This document shows positions 17,217 through 26,130 of a DNA stretch of 64,000 bases, piece after piece. The position numbers and the translations under genes are program-made. The first letter of the stretch is position 1. The number at the start of each line of letters is the position of its first letter. Source of the DNA: Crossiella sp. S99.2 (GTDB lineage: Bacteria; Actinomycetota; Actinomycetes; Mycobacteriales; Pseudonocardiaceae). The notes below the pieces were generated by a model. That model was given only the letters and a program-made list of their open reading frames with translations, was not told the origin of the DNA and did no database searches. Where the stretch lies: assembly GCF_023094165.1 (NCBI RefSeq), contig NZ_JALMDK010000004.1, positions 434,001-498,000 on the forward strand, written 5' to 3'.

Positions 17217-18355
17217 CCCTGCACCCCCTTCTTCGAGTCGAGCATCGAGCTCTCCGTGGCGATCTGCTCCGGTTTGCCCAGCAGCTTCTGATAAGCCTGC
17301 CTGCCCCTGGCGAGCAGCCGCTGCCGCGCGCCCAGCAGACCCTGCGGGCGGAACAGCATCAGCACGATCAGCGCGATACCGAAGATCAGGTACTTGTACT
17401 CGGCGATCTCCTGGAACCGGTCTGGCAGATAGGAGATCACGAACGCGCCCAGGATCACCCCGACCTTGTTCCCCGAGCCGCCGAGCACCACCGCGGCCAG
17501 GAACAGCACCGAGGTGACCACGTCGAACTTCTGGTTGTTCACGAACCCGATCTGGCCCGCGTACAACACCCCGGACAGACCGCCGATCGCGGCGCCGATG
17601 GCGAAGGCCCACAGCTTGAACTTGAACGTGGGCACGCCCATGATCTCGGCCGCGTCCTCGTCCTCCCGGATGGCGATCCAGGCCCGGCCGACCCGGCTGC
17701 GCTCCAGGTTCCCGACCAGGACCAGCACGATGATGATGATCGTGATGGTCAGCCAGTACCACGGGGTTCCGTTGGTGGAGTTGAAGATCGGCGCGCCCGC
17801 GGCGTTCTCCAGCTCCGGGCGGCCGACGTCCTGGAAACCGCGGTTGCCGCGCAGCGCCGGGACGTTGTCGGCCAGCAGGCGCACGATCTCGCCGAAGCCC
17901 AGGGTCACGATCGCCAGGTAGTCCCCGCGCAATCGCAGGGTCGGTGTCCCCAGCAGCACGCCGGAGACCATGGTCACCAGCATCGCCACCGGGATCACCG
18001 CGATCCACGGGTAGTCCCAGCGCAGCGGGGATTCCGGCGAGGTCAGCAGCGCCGCGACGTAGGCGCCGACGGCGAAGAAGCCGACGTAGCCCAGGTCGAG
18101 CAGACCGGCCTGGCCGACCACCACGTTGAGCCCGATCGCGATCAGCGCGAAGCGGGCCGCGTTGAACAGCGCGATCTGGAAGTCGGTGCCCGGCTCGGTG
18201 GTCAGCAGCGGCGGGTTGATCAGCGGCAGCAGGTAGAGCAGGGCCACCAGCGGGATGAGCACACCCCACTGCTGGAACCGGTTCAGGCCATTCCACCAGT
18301 CACGCACCCGCTGGCCGAAGGGCACGGCCGCGGTCTTCTCGTGTTGTGCGTTCAT
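17213..18355 (-). CDS. livM: Branched-chain amino acid ABC transporter permease LivM
   Basis: About 380 residues with around nine to ten hydrophobic segments. The signature GLNVVVGQAGLLDLGYVGFFAVGAY and, later, GGSGNKVGVILGAF are characteristic of LivM permeases. ATG 18355 overlaps the livH stop by 4 bp; an in-frame start further upstream would lie inside livH. The N-terminal 40 residues are a soluble extension before the first helix. With LivH it forms the membrane channel. Confidence 0.93.
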   Translation of the reverse strand: MNAQHEKTAAVPFGQRVRDWWNGLNRFQQWGVLIPLVALLYLLPLINPPLLTTEPGTDFQIALFNAARFALIAIGLNVVVGQAGLLDLGYVGFFAVGAYVAALLTSPESPLRWDYPWIAVIPVAMLVTMVSGVLLGTPTLRLRGDYLAIVTLGFGEIVRLLADNVPALRGNRGFQDVGRPELENAAGAPIFNSTNGTPWYWLTITIIIIVLVLVGNLERSRVGRAWIAIREDEDAAEIMGVPTFKFKLWAFAIGAAIGGLSGVLYAGQIGFVNNQKFDVVTSVLFLAAVVLGGSGNKVGVILGAFVISYLPDRFQEIAEYKYLIFGIALIVLMLFRPQGLLGARQRLLARGRQAYQKLLGKPEQIATESSMLDSKKGVQG

Positions 18356-19362
18356 ACCCGTGCCTTCCCGAGGGACTCGCCGAGGATGCCGGTGGGCCGG
18401 AACATCAGGACGACGATCAGCAGGACGAAGGCGACCACATCGCGCCACTGCCCGCCGAAGAGGGACTGTCCGTAGTTCTCCACCACACCCAGCAGCAATC
18501 CGCCGAGCACCGCCCCCCGCAGGTTACCGATCCCGCCGAGCACCGCGGCGGTGAACGCCTTGAGCCCCAGCAGGAAGCCGCCGGTGTAGATGACACCGGA
18601 GGGGATCTGCATGACGTAGAACAACGCGGCGGCGCCGGCCAGCAGACCACCGATGAGGAAGGTCACCATGATGACCCGCTCCCGGTTGACGCCCATCAGC
18701 GTCGCGGTGGTCGGGTCCTGGGCCACCGCGCGGATACCGCGGCCGAGCCTGCTGCGTTTGATGAAGGTGTCCGCGGCGAACATCAGCACCAGCGCGGCGA
18801 GGAAGACGATGATCTGCACGTTGGTGACCCGCGCGCCGAAGATCTCGAACTGGGTGGTCGGCCGGATGATGCGGATCGCACCCTCGGCGTTGCCGCCCCG
18901 CCAGACGAAGAAGATCTGCTGCAGCACGAAGGACGCGCCGATCGCGGTGATCAGGAAGACCAGCGAGGGCGCGTTCCGTTTACGCAGCGGGCGATACGCG
19001 ACGCGTTCCACGATCACCGCCACCGCACCGGAGACGATCATGCCGACCCCGATGGCCAGCACCAGGGTGGCGATGATCTCCCCCGTGTCCAGCGTGGGAG
19101 TCGGCCCCGGCTTGAAGCCGAGTGCGTCGAAGGTGAACCAGATACCGAAGGCGCCCGCGATGAACACCTCGGAGTGCGCGAAGTTGATGAGCCGCAGCAC
19201 GCCGTAGACGAGGGTGTAGCCCAACGCCATCAGCGCGTAGATGCTGCCGTAGGACAAACCGTCCACGGTGTTGGCCCAGAAGTTCTCCAGCAGCAGGTCA
19301 ACGTTGAAGCCGATTCCGCTTCCCGAGTCCTGCGCGAGAACTGTGCCTAGTTGCTGAATCAC
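18352..19362 (-). CDS. livH: Branched-chain amino acid ABC transporter permease LivH
   Basis: About 336 residues from GTG 19362 (an ATG at 19401 would add 13). It has seven to eight membrane segments. The family signature SYGSIYALMALGYTLVYGVLRLINFAHSE is split in description only; it lies near residues 37-65. The C-terminal half has LKAFTAAVLGGIGNLRGAVLGG. It is the second permease gene after the binding protein in the liv operon, about 100 bp downstream of it. Confidence 0.92.
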   Translation of the reverse strand: MIQQLGTVLAQDSGSGIGFNVDLLLENFWANTVDGLSYGSIYALMALGYTLVYGVLRLINFAHSEVFIAGAFGIWFTFDALGFKPGPTPTLDTGEIIATLVLAIGVGMIVSGAVAVIVERVAYRPLRKRNAPSLVFLITAIGASFVLQQIFFVWRGGNAEGAIRIIRPTTQFEIFGARVTNVQIIVFLAALVLMFAADTFIKRSRLGRGIRAVAQDPTTATLMGVNRERVIMVTFLIGGLLAGAAALFYVMQIPSGVIYTGGFLLGLKAFTAAVLGGIGNLRGAVLGGLLLGVVENYGQSLFGGQWRDVVAFVLLIVVLMFRPTGILGESLGKARV

Positions 19363-19461
19363 AGATCCGCCCGTTTCTTGCGGTGCACACGCCTGGGGCA
19401 CGGACGTACGCAGGCGAATGCGTGCATCCGTGCCCCAGTGCGGTGATGTCTCAGGTCGGGA

Positions 19462-20670
19462 TTACTTGGTGATCGGCTTGAACTTGACGATCTTGCCGCC
19501 CTCGACCTTGTACGACCAGACGGGCGTGTCGGTGAGTTCGCCGGTGGCGTCCCACTTGAACTTCTTGGTCAGGCCCTGGCCCTCGTAGTTCTTCACGAAG
19601 TCCAGCAGACCGGCCCGGTCCTTGAGGCCCTTGTCGATGCCCTTGAGCAGGATCGTCGCGGCGTCGTAGCCCTCGGCCGAGTAGGTCGACGGCTCCTTGC
19701 CGGAGAGCTGCTTGTAGGCGGTGGAGAACTCGGTGAAGGCGTCCGCCGGCACACACGGGCAGGTCAGGTAGGCGCCCTCGGCGCCGTCCGCGCCGCCCTT
19801 GATGAACTCATCGTCCTTGGTGCCGTCCGGCGCCACGAACTTCGCCTTGATGCCCTCGTCGAACAGCTTGGAGGCCAGCGGGCCGCCCTCGGCGTAGTAG
19901 CCGGCGAAGAAGATGGCGTCCACGTTGGCGGACTTCAGCTTGCTCGCGGTGGCGGAGAACTCGCGCTGGTTGGTCTTGATCTGGTCCTCGCAGGTGACCT
20001 TCGACCCCAGCGCGCCCTTGATCGCGTCGGCCAGGCCGGTGCCGTACTCCGAGTCGTCCCTGATCACGCAGACCTTCTGCGCCTTCAGCTCCTCGGTGAG
20101 GAACTTGGCCGCGGCCGGACCCTGCACCGCGTCGTTGCCCAGTCCGCGGAAGAAGGTCTTCCAGCCGTTCTTGGTCAGGCCGGGGTTGGTCGCCGACGGC
20201 GTGATGGTGACCAGACCGGCTTCGTTGAAGGTGCCGCCGACGGCCTTGGACTCACCCGAGAACGGCATGCCGATCACCCCGACGATGGTGGTGTCGGTGA
20301 TCGCCTGGGTGACCACACCCGGGGCCTTGTCCGGGCTGCCCTCGGAGTCGTACTTCTTCAGATTCACCTGGCAGCCGGCGTTCGCGCTGTTGTGCTGGTT
20401 GATCGCCAGCTGCGCGCCGTTGAGGATGGCTTGGCCCAGCGCGGCGTTGCCGCCGTTGATGGTGCCGATGTAGGCGAGCGAGACATTGCTGCACTTGGCG
20501 TTGCCGTCACCGCGCGGGTCGGCCGCGTCGCCCGGCTTGCCCGGCGCCGCCTGACCGCCCGAGGTCTGCCCCCCGTTACCCGATGAACCGCTACCGCCTC
20601 CGCACCCTGCGACGGTGAGCGCGATAACGCTCGCAACCGCCAGGGTCCGCACGAGTCGTGCTCCAGACAC
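19462..20670 (-). CDS. livK: Branched-chain amino acid ABC transporter substrate-binding lipoprotein
   Basis: About 402 residues. GTG 20670 is chosen because GGAGG lies 6-7 bases upstream; a GTG four codons earlier overlaps that site. The signal peptide ends in the lipobox LTVAGC, so the mature protein is lipid-anchored outside the membrane. A Gly/Ser/Gln linker precedes the periplasmic-binding fold with VSLAYIGTINGGNAALGQAILNG-type and GVIGMPFSGESKAVGG segments typical of Leu/Ile/Val-binding proteins. It is the first gene of the liv operon and delivers ligand to LivHM. Confidence 0.92.
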   Translation of the reverse strand: MSGARLVRTLAVASVIALTVAGCGGGSGSSGNGGQTSGGQAAPGKPGDAADPRGDGNAKCSNVSLAYIGTINGGNAALGQAILNGAQLAINQHNSANAGCQVNLKKYDSEGSPDKAPGVVTQAITDTTIVGVIGMPFSGESKAVGGTFNEAGLVTITPSATNPGLTKNGWKTFFRGLGNDAVQGPAAAKFLTEELKAQKVCVIRDDSEYGTGLADAIKGALGSKVTCEDQIKTNQREFSATASKLKSANVDAIFFAGYYAEGGPLASKLFDEGIKAKFVAPDGTKDDEFIKGGADGAEGAYLTCPCVPADAFTEFSTAYKQLSGKEPSTYSAEGYDAATILLKGIDKGLKDRAGLLDFVKNYEGQGLTKKFKWDATGELTDTPVWSYKVEGGKIVKFKPITK

Positions 20671-20862
20671 CCGTACCTCCACTTGCCCAATCCGCCACCG
20701 GCTGAACGGCGGCGGTGTCCCGTACCACTCCGGGACGTGGTTGGACCGGAAAGTAGCTGTCCGTTTCGTCTAAGCCCAGGGTCGCTACAGGAGCGTGTCC
20801 ACATCGTGACGGTGGTGACGCACCGAACACGAAGCAGACCCAGCCAAGAAGAAACAAGATCC

Positions 20863-20885
20863 AAACGGGTGGTAACCCACCGTTT
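20863..20885. promoter_or_regulatory. 23-bp imperfect inverted repeat upstream of liv operon
   Basis: The arms AAACGGGTGGT and ACCCACCGTTT (centre at 20874) pair at 9 of 11 positions. The site is about 195 bp upstream of the binding-protein start, in the only sizeable non-coding gap serving the operon. It is a plausible operator for an unknown regulator. Confidence 0.4.
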
Positions 20886-20940
20886 ACATCACACTCCGTT
20901 GCAGGCCAACAGAGGGTGACCCAGCGGGCTCACCGCGTCG

Positions 20941-21552
20941 TCAGTTCAGGTTGTCCAGCACGGCGTCCGCGACCGCCTTCATGGTGGTCCGGCGGTCCAT
21001 GGCGGTGCGCTGGATCCAGCGGAACGCCTCCGGCTCGGAGAGCCCCTGTTTGGTCATCAGCAGCCCCTTGGCCCGCTCGATGGCCTTGCGCGTCTCCAGG
21101 CGCTCGGTGAGCCCGGCGACCTCGTTCTCCAGCGCGCTCAGCTCGGCGAAGCGGGAGACGGCCAGCTCGATGGCCGGCACCAGATCGCGCTTGGCGAACG
21201 GCTTGACCAGGTACGCCATCGCCCCGGCGTCCCGCGCCCGTTCGACCAGCTCACGCTGGCTGAAGGCGGTCAGGATGACCACCGGCGCGATCCGCTCCCT
21301 GGCGATCTCGCCCGCGGCCTCGATGCCGTCCTTCTTGGGCATCTTGACGTCCATGATGACCAGGTCCGGCCGCAGCTCACCGGCCAGCTCGACGGCCCGT
21401 TCGCCGTCCCCGGCCTCGCCGACGACCTCGTAGCCCTCCTCGCGGAGCATCTCCACCAGGTCGAGGCGGATGAGCGCCTCGTCCTCGGCGACGAGCACGC
21501 GGCGCTGGACGGGGGCGGCCTGTTCCTGGGCCTCGGCAGCCGGCTGGGTCAC
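20941..21552 (-). CDS. pdtaR: PdtaR-type response regulator with ANTAR RNA-binding domain
   Basis: About 203 residues. The N-terminal receiver domain has the acidic pair in VLVAEDEALIRLDL, the phospho-acceptor in DLVIMDVKMPKKDG, and the Thr/Lys switch residues in VILTAFSQ and YLVKPF. The C-terminal ANTAR domain (LETRKAIERAKGLLMTKQGL, AFRWIQRTAMDRRTTM) binds paired hairpins in mRNA leaders to prevent termination. The sequence closely follows mycobacterial PdtaR (Rv1626), whose kinase PdtaS is not nearby. GTG 21552 is preceded by GGAGGA. A nearby target leader was not identified. Confidence 0.93.
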   Translation of the reverse strand: MTQPAAEAQEQAAPVQRRVLVAEDEALIRLDLVEMLREEGYEVVGEAGDGERAVELAGELRPDLVIMDVKMPKKDGIEAAGEIARERIAPVVILTAFSQRELVERARDAGAMAYLVKPFAKRDLVPAIELAVSRFAELSALENEVAGLTERLETRKAIERAKGLLMTKQGLSEPEAFRWIQRTAMDRRTTMKAVADAVLDNLN

Positions 21553-21728
21553 CGGGGTCCTCCTGCGGTCTCGGCACTGCACTGAACGCGAAACCGCAGC
21601 TTACCTGTGCCCCCGAGACGACTTTGTGAACGCGGCAGGTGATCGGTGTGACATTCCCCGCCGCGAGCCCCGCCGCGGCACTGGCCACTTCCGGACCGTC
21701 CGCCCCCGGACACCCCCGGCGCCCCCGC

Positions 21729-22610
21729 TCATCCCTGCCCGGCCGGCTCCACCTGCCCGACCCGCCGCCCCTTGCCTCGCGCGAACCCGAACGCGGCCAC
21801 CGCGGTCGGGAAGTTCATCACGATCCCGTAGACCGCGGCCGGAATCGCCAGCACCGGACTGCCCAGCACCACCGTGGCCACCGCGATGGCCAGCACCCCG
21901 TTGTGGATCCCGATCTCCATCGCGGAGGCGATCGCCTGCTCCCTCGGCACCCGGAACACCCTCGGCACCAGGTACCCGATCACCAGGCAGCACACGCAGA
22001 AAGCCAGCGCCCACAACCCAACCCCGCCGAGACGGGTCAGGAACACCGTCCACTGCGTCACCACCGCGGTCGTGACCACGATCGCCAGCACCAGCACCGC
22101 CGCGATCTTCACCCGCCCCGCCATCCGCACCGCGAACGCGCTGAACCGGTGCCGCACCCACATCCCCAGCGCGACCGGCACCAGCACGGTCGCGAACACC
22201 TGCACCAGCTTGTCCGCCTGGAACCCGATCTCCTTGCCCGCACCCAGGAAGTAGGTCATCGACAGATCGACCACGATCGGCAGCGTGGCCAGCGCCAGCA
22301 CCGAGTTCAACGCCGTCACCGCGATGTTCAACGCCACATCCCCACCCGCGAGATGGCTGAACAAACTCGCCGAACTCCCACCCGGCGAAGCCGCCAGCAA
22401 CATCGCCCCCACCGCCAGTTCAGCGGGCAACCCAAACCCCAGCACCAACCCGAACCCCACCACCGGCAACACCAGCATCTGGCAGGCCAGCGTGATCACC
22501 GCGGCCCGCGGCGACCGCGCTACCCGCCGCAGATCCACCCCGGTCAGGGTCAGGCCCAGCCCGAACATCACCAGGGCCAGCGCCACCGGCAGGAACATCG
22601 AGAACGACAC
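21729..22610 (-). CDS. Bile acid:sodium symporter family transporter
   Basis: 293 residues with about nine to ten hydrophobic segments. It has the BASS family core: SPGGSSASLFSHLAGGDVALN (substrate and Na+ binding crossing region) and a later EIGIHNGVLAIAVA segment. GTG 22610 has AGGAG five bases upstream. It exchanges or imports an organic anion with sodium; the substrate is unknown. A MarR-type regulator gene lies immediately upstream on the same strand, 69 bp away, and may control it. Confidence 0.88.
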   Translation of the reverse strand: MSFSMFLPVALALVMFGLGLTLTGVDLRRVARSPRAAVITLACQMLVLPVVGFGLVLGFGLPAELAVGAMLLAASPGGSSASLFSHLAGGDVALNIAVTALNSVLALATLPIVVDLSMTYFLGAGKEIGFQADKLVQVFATVLVPVALGMWVRHRFSAFAVRMAGRVKIAAVLVLAIVVTTAVVTQWTVFLTRLGGVGLWALAFCVCCLVIGYLVPRVFRVPREQAIASAMEIGIHNGVLAIAVATVVLGSPVLAIPAAVYGIVMNFPTAVAAFGFARGKGRRVGQVEPAGQG

Positions 22611-22679
22611 GGAAACTCCTCGCCCAACCCCAGAAAAGCCAAGATCACCCGCCCAGACCGTACGTCAGCCCCGCCCCGC

Positions 22680-23141
22680 TCACGGCAGGGTCACCGGACC
22701 ACCCGCGTTGCCGATGATCCGGCGCAACACCCGCACCGCGGTGGCGTAGTCCGCCTCGCTGACCCCGTCGTGCAACCGGCCCCGGATCCCCGCCGTGAGA
22801 TCGGCCAGCCGCGCCCGCCCGTCCACCCCCGCCTCGGTGAGGGTGAGCCGCCCGCCCGCCCCCACCGCGATCCACCCCTTGTCGAGCAGATCGTCCAGGA
22901 CCGCCGGGTAGGTGGCGACCTCGCCGATCTGCGGCGTCAGGTACTGCCGCAGGTAGTCGGTGACCTCGGCCCTGGTCAGCCCACCCTCGTGCCTGACCAG
23001 GGCATTGAGCGTCATCCAGTGCCGCTGGGTCACGCCCAGGGTGCCGTGGGTCTGGTGGATGTGGCGGATGACCGTTTCGTGCGCGAGACCGGTCCAATAG
23101 CCGACCGGCTGCCGCGCGAGTTCCGCGTCGCTGTAGTCCAT
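22680..23141 (-). CDS. MarR family transcriptional regulator
   Basis: About 153 residues from ATG 23141. The winged-helix pattern is visible: GVTQRHWMTLNALVRHEGGL, TRAEVTDYLRQY as the recognition region, then a wing and the dimerising C-terminal helices. An in-frame extension to 23300 covers the divergent HD gene promoter and is not used. It probably senses a small aromatic or toxic ligand and controls the adjacent transporter and/or the divergent gene, 63 bp away. Confidence 0.8.
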   Translation of the reverse strand: MDYSDAELARQPVGYWTGLAHETVIRHIHQTHGTLGVTQRHWMTLNALVRHEGGLTRAEVTDYLRQYLTPQIGEVATYPAVLDDLLDKGWIAVGAGGRLTLTEAGVDGRARLADLTAGIRGRLHDGVSEADYATAVRVLRRIIGNAGGPVTLP

Positions 23142-23204
23142 GGTGGGAGACGCTAGGAGTTCCAGCACGCTGGAGGTCAACACCGGGAATCCACGGGAGG
23201 TGCG

Positions 23205-23855
23205 ATGACCAGTCGAGCAGTCGCACTGGACACGGTCACCGAATGGGAGAAGACCAACGCCGCGGACCTGGTCGAAGTCGCTCGCGAGACGGCAGCCCAA
23301 CTCCTGACCTCACTTGAGCGTCGCTGGCAGCACGTGCGAGGGGTAGCTGCCCGAGCAACAGAAATCGGTGGCGCGGTTCATCGGGATGCGGACTCCGACG
23401 CGCACAATCAGGCGGCGGAGAGGCTGCTCGTTGCTTCCGCCTGGCTTCATGACGTTGGGTATTCGCCGAGCCTGGTCACCTCCCGCCTGCACGCCGTAGA
23501 CGGCGCGGAATACCTGGCAAGGCGGGGCTTTCCACTGAAGCTGGTGAACCTGGTGGCTCACCACTCAGGCGCGCGGTTCGAAGCTGTCGAACGCGGGCTC
23601 GGCAACCTGATGGAGCCCTATCCGTTCGAGGATGACGAGTTCTCCGACGCACTGACGGCCGCAGATCTGACGACAAGCCCAGACGGCCAGCACATCTCAT
23701 ACGACGATCGGATCGACGAGATCCTTACCCGGTACGCACCAGGCGACCCGGTGCACGAGTATTGGCTGAAGGCGCGCCCCGTCATCGGCGAGGCCATCGC
23801 GCGGGTTCCCTTCCGAATTGTGGTGGATAATTCTCCCAGCCCACCACCGATATGA
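23205..23855 (+). CDS. HD-domain metal-dependent phosphohydrolase-like protein
   Basis: 216 residues. GGGAGGTGCG immediately precedes ATG 23205. HD-domain ligands are visible as WQHVRGV (His43), WLHDVGY (His82-Asp83), VAHHSGARFEA and an aspartate in LTAADL. Such proteins hydrolyse nucleotides or cyclic dinucleotides, but the substrate cannot be deduced. No membrane segment or partner domain is seen. Confidence 0.8.
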   Translation: MTSRAVALDTVTEWEKTNAADLVEVARETAAQLLTSLERRWQHVRGVAARATEIGGAVHRDADSDAHNQAAERLLVASAWLHDVGYSPSLVTSRLHAVDGAEYLARRGFPLKLVNLVAHHSGARFEAVERGLGNLMEPYPFEDDEFSDALTAADLTTSPDGQHISYDDRIDEILTRYAPGDPVHEYWLKARPVIGEAIARVPFRIVVDNSPSPPPI

Positions 23856-23994
23856 TGACGTCGTCGTATGATGCATGGGGGTGACATTTCTCGACAGCAT
23901 GCGGGTCATGCCGGAAAATTGGATGAGCGCGACATCCCTGCAGCCAGACCCCTGTCGCGCCCATTTTCCCTGCTCCCACCCAAGAGGAAATCCT

Positions 23995-24762
23995 ATGCAT
24001 GACGACGATGAGCCAGTTGGCCGGGTACTCGGCAGACGGCAGGCGTTGATTCTGCTCGGTGCCGCGGGTGCCACACTCACGGTCGCGGGATCCGCCATGG
24101 CCAGTGCCACCACCTCCGCCCCGAGTGCGCCCGAGGTCTGCACGCTGGACTGTGTGGTCAAGCCAGAGCAGATGGAGGGCCCCTACTTCGTTGACGAGCG
24201 GCTCAACCGCTCCGATATCCGCAGCGAGCCGGCCACCGGCCAGCTGGTGCCCGGCACCGCGCTGACGATCAACTTCACCGTCCAGCAGATTCGTCAGCAG
24301 CAGTGCACTCCGCTGCCGGGCGCGATGGTCGACCTCTGGCAGTGCGACGCGTTCGGGCTGTACTCCGATATCCCGTCCCAAGGCAGCTCCGGCCGCCGAT
24401 TCCTGCGCGGTTACCAGAACACCGACCAGGCGGGTGCGGCGCGGTTCATCACCATTCTGCCGGGCTGGTACACGGGTCGCACGCTGCACATCCATATCAA
24501 AATTCGCACCGTCGGAACCAACGGCCGGCCGTACGAATTCACCTCGCAGCTGTACTTCACGCCCGAGTTCGGCGCGGCCTATCTGCGGACCGAACCGTAC
24601 CGGCGGCGGGGACCCGCGAACACCACCAACAGCCGGGACTCGATCTACCGCAACGGCGGCGCCCAGATGCTGCTGCGGCCACAGCAGGCCGGCACCGCCT
24701 ACACCGCGGACTTCGCGATCGGCCTCGACCTGTCCAACACCCAGGTCGGCCGGCCCGACTAG
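23995..24762 (+). CDS. Exported intradiol ring-cleavage dioxygenase
   Basis: About 255 residues. The N-terminus has a twin-arginine type signal (LGRRQALILLGAAGATLTVA, Arg14-Arg15), so the protein should be folded with its iron and exported by Tat. The dioxygenase core has EGPYFVD (Tyr64), DLWQCDAFGLYSD and PGWYTGRTLHIHIK (Tyr159, His165, His167), consistent with the two-Tyr/two-His Fe(III) site. ATG 23995 has AAGAGGAAA upstream; a longer frame back to 23875 has no good site. Catechol-type substrates outside the cell are likely, since no aromatic catabolism genes surround it. Confidence 0.88.
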   Translation: MHDDDEPVGRVLGRRQALILLGAAGATLTVAGSAMASATTSAPSAPEVCTLDCVVKPEQMEGPYFVDERLNRSDIRSEPATGQLVPGTALTINFTVQQIRQQQCTPLPGAMVDLWQCDAFGLYSDIPSQGSSGRRFLRGYQNTDQAGAARFITILPGWYTGRTLHIHIKIRTVGTNGRPYEFTSQLYFTPEFGAAYLRTEPYRRRGPANTTNSRDSIYRNGGAQMLLRPQQAGTAYTADFAIGLDLSNTQVGRPD

Positions 24763-24789
24763 GGGCGGCAGAACGCCTTGCGACAAGAT

Positions 24790-24824
24790 CAGCCCCTGAC
24801 CGGGTTCTGCCTGGTCAGGGGCTG
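24790..24824. terminator. Terminator after dioxygenase gene
   Basis: A perfect 12-bp stem, CAGCCCCTGACC (24790-24801) with GGTCAGGGGCTG (24813-24824), and an 11-base loop, 28 bp after the stop codon. Confidence 0.8.
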
Positions 24825-25095
24825 CGCTGCACTTCACTAGGTGCCCCGGGCGAGGCTCGTACAGCATCCACACGAAACCGCACCCGCCGTGAGCTGCGGC
24901 TTTCCGCCACCGTCAGGATTGATCGGCCCCGTCGGGGTCAGGGCGTTGGTGCCCCATGACGACCTCGTGGTGGCGCAGGCCCTTGCCCTGTACGGGGCCA
25001 CACGCAGACGGACCCGCTTCTGACCAGCGGTTCTCCGGTGGGATGCTGGTGATCAAGGGCAGTTCCCAGGTCGACAGCCCTGGAGGCGATGCCTG
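24825..25095. other. Non-coding gap at the edge of the accessory region
   Basis: Beyond the terminator there is no convincing gene. A 60-codon frame starting at GTG 24841 lacks a ribosome-binding site. A CTGGAGG site at 25079-25085 belongs to the next gene. No tRNA or att-like repeat was seen here. Confidence 0.5.
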
Positions 25096-26130
25096 ATGGC
25101 CACCTTGGGGCACGACTCGTCAAGCCAATCCTCGACGGAGTCAGCAGTCATTGTCCGGGCAGTCACTGTGATCATGGGGACGGTTGTTGGGCTCACGTTC
25201 CTGTTCGGCTTCGGCAACGTCCTCAACCTGGCCCTTCGGCTGGGAGTGCCGGTTTGGGTGGCGCCGCTCGTCGCGCCCGCGATCGATCTTTCGATCCTGG
25301 GGCTCCTACTGGGTACGCGGCACCTCGCGCTCACCGGCGCGTCCGCGGACGTGCTACGTCCGGCCCGCCGACTACTGATCTTCGCGAGCGTGGTCACGTT
25401 GGCGTTGAACGTGGCGGACCCCCTCGTTGCCGGCGCCTACGGAAAGGCGGCGTTTGACGCCGTTGGACCGCTTCTCTTGATCGGCTGGGCCGAGGTCGGC
25501 CCCGGGTTCCTGCAGGCGATCCATGCGTGCCGAGAGCGCGAGCATACGAATGATATAGACGTACGCGGAACCGCCGCGGTGGCGGAGTTGGGCAGAGAAG
25601 CGCCCCACTTCCCGCCGACGAGCCGGAGTTCAAAGCGTGGCGATCGACGGGAGTCCAACAGGCAGGAATCCGCAGTTGAGGATTCCGCGCGAGGTCCGCA
25701 GAAGCAAGCCGACAGAAACAGAAATCACCTAATAGCTGAGTTCACGCCGGAGTTGGTAGACCGTGCCGTGAAGGCTAACGCTGAGCACATTCGAGAGTAC
25801 GGCCGTGAGATCGCATCCGAAACATTGCGGCACCTCCTGCGGCAAGACGGCATCCCGATCGGAGCGACGCGGGTTCGTCGCTTGGCGAGGCTGGCGCGCT
25901 CGGCGTCTTCGAGTTCTGCGACCAGGCCGGAGAGTGACCGCGACTGTGCGCCGCCCGATGGTGGTCGCGTTACGAACGACGATTCGGCGTCAGGCGGGCA
26001 GGACGTCCCAGAGGGTCTGGCCGGCGAGTTGGCGGGTCAGCGCGTCGATGACGGTGCTCGCTCCCTGCTGCCGGAGAGTGTCGTCGTTGAGGGTGAATCG
26101 GTGGTATTGGCTGGTGGTGCCTTTACGTGA
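25096..26130 (+). CDS. DUF2637 (transfer/Spd-like) membrane protein
   Basis: 344 residues. The N-terminal half has about four hydrophobic segments with the DUF2637 layout (VAPLVAPAIDLSILGLLLG, ALNVADPLVAGAYGKAAFD, GPLLLIGWAEVGPGFLQ). DUF2637 proteins are typical of actinomycete plasmids and integrative conjugative elements, next to transfer and spread genes. The C-terminal half is hydrophilic, with a possible helix-turn-helix near residues 215-270 (AEHIREYGREIASETLRHLL). The last 47 codons overlap a gene on the other strand, so the native C-terminus may have been replaced. It is a hallmark of former mobile DNA, though no integrase is present. Confidence 0.7.
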   Translation: MATLGHDSSSQSSTESAVIVRAVTVIMGTVVGLTFLFGFGNVLNLALRLGVPVWVAPLVAPAIDLSILGLLLGTRHLALTGASADVLRPARRLLIFASVVTLALNVADPLVAGAYGKAAFDAVGPLLLIGWAEVGPGFLQAIHACREREHTNDIDVRGTAAVAELGREAPHFPPTSRSSKRGDRRESNRQESAVEDSARGPQKQADRNRNHLIAEFTPELVDRAVKANAEHIREYGREIASETLRHLLRQDGIPIGATRVRRLARLARSASSSSATRPESDRDCAPPDGGRVTNDDSASGGQDVPEGLAGELAGQRVDDGARSLLPESVVVEGESVVLAGGAFT

